Translations under genes and position numbers: made by a program | Part shown: piece by piece, positions 27,098-34,600 of the stretch | Layout of the letters: every line of letters begins with the position of its first letter | Numbering within the stretch: the first letter of the stretch is position 1 | The notes under the pieces: generated by a model | What the model saw: only the letters and a program-made list of their open reading frames with translations | What the model was told of the DNA's origin: nothing | Databases searched by the model: none | Assembly (NCBI GenBank): GCA_002319915.1 | Contig: DCFQ01000007.1 | Span: 131,112-195,111 of the forward strand | DNA length: 64,000 nt | Direction: 5' to 3' | Source: Bacteroidales bacterium UBA1800 | GTDB taxonomy: Bacteria > Bacteroidota > Bacteroidia > Bacteroidales > VadinHA17

Positions 27098-28444
27098 TTA
27101 GTGTTTCATAATAGTCTCACCGAATTTCCGGGTTATTTTGATGCCTGTTTTCTCCAGGAACTGCGTTGGAAGCTCTCCTCCCGCGAAAATAAATACCAGG
27201 TCGTTGCTGAGCTGGATCTCATGCCCGTCAGCCTCTGAGGTGAGGGTCACACAGATGTCCTCGATCTTAATAAGGTTTGTCCTGAACATCACCTCCAGCT
27301 TTCCTGATGCAAGCGCCTTGTTAAGCGCACTGCCGTTGGCAGGTTTTACCCTGCTGAATACTTCATTCCTATACGAGATGATCACATGGTTTTCCTCGGC
27401 GAGAAGAAGTGCGGATTCGATCGCGGAATCCCCTCCACCCACGACCATGATATTTTTATTCGTGATCGCCTCCGGTTCGAGGAGGCGGTATGCCACTTTT
27501 TCGAGGTTTTCCCCGGGGATGTTCAGTTTTCTCGGGCTTCCCCGCCTGCCGATGGCAAGAAGGACGTAAGATGAGGTAAATTGCTGATTATCCGATGTTG
27601 ACAGGCTAAAGACGTCATTGTCCTTCGATATCGATTCCACCTTGCAGTTTTCCCGGAGAGGGATACTGTGCCTGGAAATGATGTTCTGCCACAGCTTCAG
27701 AAGCACTCCCTTATTGGTCTCCGACAGGCGGATCTTTCCTTCAAGGGGAAGGTCCATGGCGGAGGTCATTATCACTTTTGACCGGGGATAGGTAAAGACT
27801 GCACCGCCGAGCGTATCCTGTTCGAGAAGCAGGAACCGCATTCCATGTCTTTTGGCGGCCAGTGAAGCCGCGATGCCTGCAGGGCCTGCGCCGACTATTA
27901 CCAGGTCATATTCTGCATTTTCATTTTTCTTAAGCACGCCGGCAATGTTCTCTGCAGCCTGTCTTCCCTGTTCAGTGGCATTCCTTATAAGCCCCATTCC
28001 ACCAAGCTCACCTGCAATGAAAATGCCCGGGATATTCGTTTCAAAGGTCTTGCTGATATGCGGAAGGTCCACGCCTCGTTTTTCAGTGCCTATCCTGAGG
28101 GTTATGGCTTCGGTGGGGCATGCATGGAAACAGGCGCCATGGCCGATGCACCTCGATGCATTGATTACCGCGGCTTTACCTTTTCTCATCCCGAGAATGT
28201 CCTTTTCAGGGCATGCTTCCACGCAGGCTCCGGTGCCAAGGCACCTGTTGAGGTCCACATAGGGGTGAAGAGACACCGGCTCATGCAAACCCTCCTGTAC
28301 AGCCTTGCTGATCTTTTCATCGGTGATCCTGGATTGCTTTTCCCTCCTGCGGATGTAGATCACCACAACTATCGCTGCGATGATCGCGGTCGAGGAATAA
28401 AATGCCAGGTTTACGAGGGTCTGATCCATATTCAGAAGATCCAT
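27098..28444 (-). CDS. Membrane-anchored Fe-S/FAD NAD(P)H oxidoreductase (thioredoxin-reductase-like)
   Basis: 448 residues. One N-terminal membrane helix (~14-31, LAFYSSTAIIAAIVVVIYIRR) with positive residues after it puts the rest in the cytoplasm. Residues ~60-120 form a ferredoxin-like domain with two CX5CX3CP motifs (CLGTGACVEACP, CIGHGACFHACP); the usual second cysteine of each motif is Thr or His. Residues ~178-448 form a TrxR-like flavoprotein: VIVGAGPAGIAAS for FAD, LAIGRRGSPRKL, a second Rossmann motif VVGGGDSAIESALLLAE for NAD(P)H, and FIFAGGELPTQFLEKTG. The CxxC redox disulfide of true thioredoxin reductase is missing, so electrons should leave through the Fe-S domain. It overlaps the cytochrome-b-like gene by 13 bp. 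In context it would oxidise NAD(P)H and feed the membrane haems. Confidence 0.88.
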   Translation of the reverse strand: MDLLNMDQTLVNLAFYSSTAIIAAIVVVIYIRRREKQSRITDEKISKAVQEGLHEPVSLHPYVDLNRCLGTGACVEACPEKDILGMRKGKAAVINASRCIGHGACFHACPTEAITLRIGTEKRGVDLPHISKTFETNIPGIFIAGELGGMGLIRNATEQGRQAAENIAGVLKKNENAEYDLVIVGAGPAGIAASLAAKRHGMRFLLLEQDTLGGAVFTYPRSKVIMTSAMDLPLEGKIRLSETNKGVLLKLWQNIISRHSIPLRENCKVESISKDNDVFSLSTSDNQQFTSSYVLLAIGRRGSPRKLNIPGENLEKVAYRLLEPEAITNKNIMVVGGGDSAIESALLLAEENHVIISYRNEVFSRVKPANGSALNKALASGKLEVMFRTNLIKIEDICVTLTSEADGHEIQLSNDLVFIFAGGELPTQFLEKTGIKITRKFGETIMKH

Positions 28445-29301
28445 TTATAGCCGAGTGCCACCGTAACGATTACATGCATGACCAGAAAGATCAGCATCAG
28501 GATGGCAAAAGGCAGGTGAAAAATATGCCAGTAGTGGAAAAGATTCTTCATAGTCTCGAGCCTTCCTATCCTTCTTCCGAGCCTTATATCATCCCGGACT
28601 AGCGAAATGATCTTCGAGCTTTCGTGCCTCGAGAGGTTATTTTCCCTTAAAGTGCCTCTTATGGCTCTGACGGAGTTCCTGTTGTCGTGGTACCTCCTGA
28701 CGAAATTAATGGAGGGGCTTTCGCGGTAAGAGCCTGACAGGCTTTCGGCGGTAGAATTGATGAAGTTGAGACTCTCCTCGTTGAGGCCGTACGATCCCCT
28801 GATCTCATCAATGATGCTGTTTCTCAGATCCCTGGTTTCCCTCTGATCGAGTTCCCTTCCCTCGATTGTCCGCGGGATCTGAAGATATATCACGCGTCCC
28901 GCTATCCCGCTTGTGAAGACGACTATCATGCTCCAGAAGCTCACGGCCGCAACGCCTCCGATTTTAAATGAAGTATGGAAAACGACCAGCAGGGTCCCGA
29001 GTATGCACATGAAGATATGAAACTCGAGCCAGTACTTGAGAAGCCCAAGGTGCGACAAAAAACGGTACCGCTTTCTTGCCATATAGGTGAAGACACCGAT
29101 AATAATGAAAAGCGAACCGGCAATACCCAATCCATGCCCCACGGAACCGCTTGGCTTCAAAGCATTGTACTGCGGGTTGTAGAACCGTTCTTCCTGGCTT
29201 GTTTTATAATAGGAGAAACCCTTATATGTGAGGAAGGCCAACGTGAGGAGAATTACGAAAACGAAAAACAGTATGTACAAGAAATGAAGGGTTCTGGTCA
29301 T
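28432..29301 (-). CDS. Cytochrome-b-like inner-membrane protein
   Basis: 289 residues with about five membrane helices (~5-25, 55-75, 88-112, 117-137, 262-285) and a ~110-residue charged insertion between the last two. Conserved-looking histidines sit in or beside helices: GHGLG (~56), LEFHIFM and VVFHTSFK in one helix (about 14 residues apart, the spacing of bis-His haem b), and YWHIFHLP with FLVMHVIV in the last helix. This fits a di-haem b561/NapC-partner type membrane electron carrier, although it is not one I can name. It is the first gene of the five-gene minus-strand unit and overlaps the Fe-S/FAD gene by 13 bp. It is the natural quinone or transmembrane relay between cytosolic flavoprotein and periplasmic cytochromes. 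Confidence 0.75.
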   Translation of the reverse strand: MTRTLHFLYILFFVFVILLTLAFLTYKGFSYYKTSQEERFYNPQYNALKPSGSVGHGLGIAGSLFIIIGVFTYMARKRYRFLSHLGLLKYWLEFHIFMCILGTLLVVFHTSFKIGGVAAVSFWSMIVVFTSGIAGRVIYLQIPRTIEGRELDQRETRDLRNSIIDEIRGSYGLNEESLNFINSTAESLSGSYRESPSINFVRRYHDNRNSVRAIRGTLRENNLSRHESSKIISLVRDDIRLGRRIGRLETMKNLFHYWHIFHLPFAILMLIFLVMHVIVTVALGYKWIF

Positions 29302-29344
29302 TAGTTGGTCGGGTTAATTTGGTCATGGATCTTCCATGTTCGTT

Positions 29345-29364
29345 GCACAGAAAAACCTCTGTGC
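29345..29364. promoter_or_regulatory. Inverted repeat upstream of the multihaem operon
   Basis: Perfect 7-bp arms GCACAGA and TCTGTGC with a 6-base spacer, 44 bp upstream of the first gene of the electron-transfer operon. It is nested inside the 9-bp inverted repeat at 29329-29337 and 29410-29418. It could be a regulator site or a 5'-UTR hairpin. Confidence 0.4.
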
Positions 29365-29565
29365 TTCTGAATTTATCCTAAAATAAATAAATTTACCCCA
29401 ATACCACATATGGAAGATTAAGAAATGATTAATATCAGATTAGGATCGGATTAAAAAAAGCTTCTCATGACTCGGCCGTCGAACCTTCAACTGCCGGCAG
29501 ATTTTAAACTAAAATCAAGAAAGCTAATAAGTTGTCAGTCAAATAGGAGGTTTAATAATAAAATG

Positions 29566-29754
29566 GCAACCAGTGATTAACCGGCACTTAACCCGATGAT
29601 AAAGGTTATAAACCTTGTCTCCCTCCTTACCGCTCCCGTGCTTATTGCATATCAGAAGACCGTAAAAAGCTCCGGGACAATCCTATTTCTGTTCCTGTGT
29701 CATCGCCCGACCGCAGCAAGGTTGAAGTCTGCCGCAATGCAGATCCTGAGGTGA
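29566..29754 (+). pseudogene. Possible remnant of a membrane pyrophosphatase (HppA) C-terminus
   Basis: Read in one frame the DNA gives ATSD-stop-PALNPMIKVINLV, continuing SLLTAPVLIAYQK, then unrelated residues to a TGA at 29752. The segment resembles the end of membrane-bound H+/Na+-pyrophosphatases, which finish with a (K)DTSGPALNP-(L/M)IKV-type stretch and a last hydrophobic helix. An in-frame TAA sits where the conserved Gly should be, and nothing upstream resembles the rest of the ~700-residue enzyme. I read it as a decayed gene end; a de novo short membrane peptide starting at the ATG at 29596 (52 residues) is the alternative. The family match rests on about 20 residues judged by eye. 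Confidence 0.4.
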
Positions 29755-29842
29755 ATAATTGCTTCCGGTCTCAATTTTTAATTTACCTTTATTGATAATT
29801 TAAAATGGATAATAAATCGGGCAAACGTAGAATCCGGGAGAA

Positions 29843-30520
29843 ATGCCTGAAACAATTCTGATAATCGACGATGAGGTGCAGATAAGGAGGCTGCTCGAGA
29901 TTACCCTTACCTCAAACGGCTACAGGGTTTGCGAAGCAGCCACGGGAAAAGATGGCATGGTCTCAGCTGCCACTAATCATCCGGATCTCATCATTCTCGA
30001 TCTCGGCCTGCCTGACTATGACGGGATTAACATCCTGAAGCGCACCAGGGAGTGGTACCAGAAGCCGGTTATCATTCTTTCCGTCAGGAATTCAGAAGAC
30101 GACATAGTTTCCGCTCTCGACAACGGGGCAAATGATTACCTTACCAAACCATTCCGGACAGGGGAGCTGCTTGCACGCATCAGGGCTGCTCTCCGTCAGT
30201 CCCGCGAAGCCAACGAATCACCCGTAATGACATTTGGCAGCCTTTCGGTCGACCTGCAGACCCATACCGCACGGAAAAACGGTGAGATCCTCAAGCTTAC
30301 ATCCACCGAATTCGCACTCCTGGCGGTGCTTGCACGCAACTCCGGAAGAGTATTGACCCATCAGTCGATCCTGAAGGAGATCTGGGGGTTCGGATATATC
30401 GGTCAGACCCAGTACCTGAGGGTATTCGTCGCCCAGCTCCGGAAAAAGATCGAGGACGACCCGTCGCATCCGCGGCTTTTGCTCACAGAATCGGGGATAG
30501 GGTACAGGTTTACCGAATAG
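29843..30520 (+). CDS. KdpE response regulator (OmpR/PhoB family)
   Basis: 225 residues: receiver domain with acidic pocket IIDDE (9-11), phospho-acceptor Asp53 (IILDLGLPDYDG), switch Thr/Ser in IILSVRN and Lys ~102 in YLTKPF. It is followed by a winged-helix domain with LKLTSTEFALLAVLARN, LTHQSILKEIWG and TQYLRVFVAQLRKKIEDDP, the typical KdpE variant of the OmpR effector domain. It should activate the potassium-transport operon kdpFABCD at 53.3 kb when phosphorylated by KdpD. In most genomes kdpE follows kdpD directly; here it is monocistronic and 24 kb away. Start ATG chosen because the receiver fold begins immediately. Confidence 0.92.
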   Translation: MPETILIIDDEVQIRRLLEITLTSNGYRVCEAATGKDGMVSAATNHPDLIILDLGLPDYDGINILKRTREWYQKPVIILSVRNSEDDIVSALDNGANDYLTKPFRTGELLARIRAALRQSREANESPVMTFGSLSVDLQTHTARKNGEILKLTSTEFALLAVLARNSGRVLTHQSILKEIWGFGYIGQTQYLRVFVAQLRKKIEDDPSHPRLLLTESGIGYRFTE

Positions 30521-30559
30521 GACCATCATCCCGGAATTTAATCCACGTCAAAAATAGCC

Positions 30560-31663
30560 ATGAAAACAATCAGACCACTTTCACGCATTCTCAGCCGCAG
30601 GCAAATGATCAGATACGCCGGCTCAGGTATTGCCGCCGGTGCTTTTTCCGCATCGCTCGGTGGATCAGTTTTTTCACCCCTTGCCGGAGTGACCCGCCCG
30701 GAGAGCCGGATCAGGGGCCCGGTGCCAATTTCTCTGATCATAGATGATGGGGCACCGGTAGATCCGCTGTTCTACGAACTCCCGGGCTACGAAACCCCGC
30801 TTCTCGTCCCCCATGAGTTTACAAGACGGGTTGCTGATACTTTCGAAAAGTACGGGCTCCGGGGGAAATTCACCCTGATACCGATGCCAAGCTGCCTCGG
30901 GAGAATCGATAAATCGCTCAAAAGGGTCCCGCAGGATCATCTTCAGGAATTCCTGAAGATAATAAGGGACCGGATAGCCCCGCGCTTTGACATAACCCCG
31001 GAATACCTGACCCATCTTAACGCCTATGACCTGAAGACCGGGAAATTCCGGCATATTTACGAAGATGTCTGGATAACCCAGGCTGATCCCGACGAAATTG
31101 TTGAATACTTTACCCTTGCTTTTCAGATACTCAGGAATGTGGGGATTGAGGCAAACGGGATCACTTCACCATGGGTCTCAGGGATCGATGTCGAAAAGAA
31201 ATACGCCAAAGCCCTCGGAGATGCACAGTGGGCTCTGTTTAAAAGACCCGTGACATGGTATTTCCTCAATGCGGCGAGTGATAATGAGAATCCTTACCCG
31301 ATGTACGTGGAGTATCAGAATGCGGAGACCGGACAGTCGGTTGTCAGCGTTCCGTCGAATGCGGGGGATATTTTCTGGACGATGGATGAGCCTGATACGG
31401 ACAAGCGGAAAGCCATGATCAAGGACGGCATCGACAGGCTTGTTTCCCGCGACGGGAAAACTGGCCGGATAAGGCAGCTAATCGAAACCGGATTTCCGGT
31501 TGTGATCGTAACCCACTGGCAATCGCTTTTTACCCAGGGGACAGGGCTTGGCCTCGACGGTCTCATTATGCTTTCCGAAAGGATCAACAGTATCTTCGGC
31601 AGCGGGATCGAATGGATATCCTGCTATGAATTGGCGAAAAGATTCGCTTCCGGGCAAAAGTGA
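30560..31663 (+). CDS. Tat-exported polysaccharide-deacetylase-like (beta/alpha)7 protein
   Basis: 367 residues. A twin-arginine-type signal (ILSRRQMIRYAGSGIAAGAF, RR at 13-14) directs export. The mature region starts with PISLIIDDGAP: paired Asp62-Asp63 at the end of the first strand, as in NodB/glycoside hydrolase-deacetylase folds. It then has FEKYGLRGKFTLIPMPSC, YLTHLNAYDL, NGITSPWVSG and FPVVIVTHWQSLF, whose His could complete a metal site. It is longer than a NodB domain and lacks the canonical HxxxH motif, so deacetylation is not assured. It lies 39 bp after kdpE but seems unrelated to it, and its stop is 10 bp from the convergent giant repeat protein. Confidence 0.65.
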   Translation: MKTIRPLSRILSRRQMIRYAGSGIAAGAFSASLGGSVFSPLAGVTRPESRIRGPVPISLIIDDGAPVDPLFYELPGYETPLLVPHEFTRRVADTFEKYGLRGKFTLIPMPSCLGRIDKSLKRVPQDHLQEFLKIIRDRIAPRFDITPEYLTHLNAYDLKTGKFRHIYEDVWITQADPDEIVEYFTLAFQILRNVGIEANGITSPWVSGIDVEKKYAKALGDAQWALFKRPVTWYFLNAASDNENPYPMYVEYQNAETGQSVVSVPSNAGDIFWTMDEPDTDKRKAMIKDGIDRLVSRDGKTGRIRQLIETGFPVVIVTHWQSLFTQGTGLGLDGLIMLSERINSIFGSGIEWISCYELAKRFASGQK

Positions 31664-31673
31664 AACCAGGATA

Positions 31674-34600
31674 TCAGAACGAATCGCTCGTTATGATCAC
31701 CCCCTGTTCGGTCACGATTGTCTTGTCACCGCTGTTGTGCCATACCCCCGCAACCTCGCCTGTCATCCACGACGGTTTCTGGAACGGGTACCAAGTCTCC
31801 CCGTAGTCGAGGGAGATATACAGATAGTTATAGCTCTGCATACCGGAAAAGACCAGCTGCCCGTCATTGTAGAAGGAATAGCAGGAATCGTTCAGAGGCT
31901 GGAGCAGCACATGCTTTGAAGGATCGTTAATATCGGCGATCGGGCATTTATAGATTCCCCAGCAATCGTAAGTGACGCCATTGTAATCAAAGGTTCCCGG
32001 GCCGTCGGATCCCCAGTAATAATACCCGTTCCTTACATATACGCCCAGGGCTCTCATCCGCTGCCAGTTCCTGCTGGCTCCGGCCAGGACGTCGTTTATA
32101 GTCCAGGTGTCGCTGCCGCGGTCGTATGTACACTTAAGGAAGTGCATCTCAGGGCCCACATCACCTGTGCAGGCGTAGAAGCTGCCGTCATCCCCAATAT
32201 TTATTGCATGAACATGCCTGGCGATCAATGGATTGGTCGGGTCCCCGAGAAGCGTTCCGCCGGTGCCGCCGGATGGAGTACCGTTATCTGTGCAGTTAGG
32301 ATCCTGGCCGAAGGTATAGATCACTTTCCAGGTGATCCCGTCGAGCGAATAATAAAGATTGATGGGGCATGCCCCGGTTGCTGAATTCCCGTAGTTTCCG
32401 AGGAGGCATACTCCCGCCTTCTCCTCGAAGCCGTTCATGAAATGGAAGTAGCTGCCGGGATAGCTGTCGCTTACCGGTGTGTGGTAGGTATAGGGGCTGC
32501 CGTTTTTGTCCAGGACGGTGCAGGGGTTTATCGTGGTCATGTTGTCGGTTGAATAGTACATTTTATTCACGCAGAAGAGCACGATGGTCCCGTTCTCAAG
32601 TATCCTTGCCTTATGGTACAGCGTAAAGATCCCGGTTACATTTACACCGGCATTGTATGTTGCTCCGTAATCATTGCTGAATTTGATGTAATGATCGCTG
32701 GTATAAATGACCCTTTTGCTTCCCCGCGAATGCAGAAGCTTGTCGCCTGTTGGCTGGATGAAATTTATCACCGGCGGACCGGGGGGAAGGGTATTGAAGC
32801 TGATCTCGTTTCCGTAGGATGTCCCGGCGCTGTTGACGGCATAGGCCCTGACAAAGTAAGTAGTTGCGGTAATCAGCCCGGTGATGCTGCTGGTGAAGCT
32901 GCCGCTCCCGGATCCGTCGCTTGTCTTGTTCCCGCTAACTGTCGGACCGGAGGTCGTCCCCCAGCATATGCCGCGCTCGGTGACAGGGGCGCCGCCGCTG
33001 TCGGTAATGTTCCCGCCTGAAGAGGCTGTCGTCTGAAGGATACTTGTAACCGATGTCGTTGTGAGGGTGGGGGGTATTATCAGAGTTGTGAACTGGATAT
33101 CCTCCCCGTACGATGTTCCCGAATTATTGACTGCGTATGCCCTGATATGGTAAGTAGTGCCCGCCTTCAGCCCGGTCAGGGTCGAGGTGAATACCCCCGC
33201 TCCCGTGCCGTCTGTGGTCCTGGAGCCGGCGGTTGTCGGCTGTGCAGTTTCAGCCCAGCATACTCCGCGTACGGTTATGGACCCTCCACCGTCGGATGTG
33301 ATGTTGCCACCGGATACTGCAGATATCCCGGTGATACCTGAGACGGTGGATGTGGTCACAGTTGCCGGGTCGGCAATAGCCGAGAATGATATATCCTGCC
33401 CGTATGATGTCCCGGCGCTGTTGGTTGCATATGCGCGGACATGGTAAGCGGCACCCGGCGTGAGCCCTGCGATTGCGCTGCTGTAGCTGCCGCTGCCGGA
33501 ACCATCTGAGGTCCTGTTGTCACTGGTTGAAGGATTTGCAGACGATGCCCAGCAGACGCCCCGCTCGGTGATTGCATGACCTCCGTCATCAGTGATATTT
33601 CCCCCGGATGCTGCACCGGTATGGGTTATATTTGTGACGGGGAGCGTGGTAAGGGAGGGGAATTCGCTAAGGGTCGAAAACGTCACTTCGTTTCCGTAGG
33701 CTGTCCCCGCGCTGTTGGTCGCATATGCCCTGGCGTAATAGGGGGTGGTCGGCTGAAGCCCGGTGATGCTGCTTGCAAAGGTTCCGCTTCCGGAACCATC
33801 AGAGGTCCTGCTGCCGCTGATCGTTGGACCGGATGCAGTCGCCCAGCATACTCCCCGTTCGGTGATCTGCCCGCCTCCGTCATCGGTAATATTCCCGCCT
33901 GATGTTGCGTAAGTCTGCTTTATCCCCGTAACCGTGGTCGTGGTGAGTACCGGGATGATCACGAGGGTGGTGAATGTAAGGTCTTCACCATAGGCCGTTC
34001 CGGCACTGTTCGTGGCATATGACCTCACGTGATACACAGTCCCGGGCTTTAAGCCTGAGATCGATGAGGTAAATGTTCCCGTTCCTGTTCCGTTTGATGT
34101 CCTTGTATCGCTGATCGTTGGGGATGGTGAAGCTGACCAGCAGACACCCCTTGCTGTAACCGTTCCGCCTCCGTCGGAGGAGATAGCCCCTCCTGAGGTG
34201 GCTGTCGTCCCGGTCACATTTGTTGCCGCTGCGGTGGACAGGGTTGGGAGATAAGCCGTTGTCGCAAAGGTCAGGTCGCTGCCGTACGATGTGCCGGCAC
34301 TGTTTGTTGCATAAGCCCTTATGTGATATGTCGTTCCTGCCTGGAGCCCGGTGATCTGGCTGGTAAATGAGCCTGTCCCGGAACCATCACTGGTCCGGTT
34401 GCCTGTGACTGAAGGGTTGGCAACGGTTGACCAGCAGACCCCCCTGGCAGATACTGTCCCGCCACCTGCGTCTGTGACGTTCCCACCGGCAGTTGCCGCA
34501 GTCTGCGTGATTCCTGAGGCGGAAGATGTGGTAACCTCCGGGGGCGCTATCAGCGTGGTAAATGACACATCCTCACCGTAAGCCGTTCCTGCACTGTTTG

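Larger units (their letters stand above)
29302..29842. other. 541-bp region between the multihaem operon and kdpE
   Basis: It should hold divergent promoters. Visible: a GCACAGA/TCTGTGC hairpin (29345-29364), a widely spaced 9-bp inverted repeat ATCTTCCAT (29329-29337) and ATGGAAGAT (29410-29418), AT-rich sequence at 29380-29450, and a short stretch resembling the C-terminus of a membrane pyrophosphatase (29566-29754, listed separately). Confidence 0.6.
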
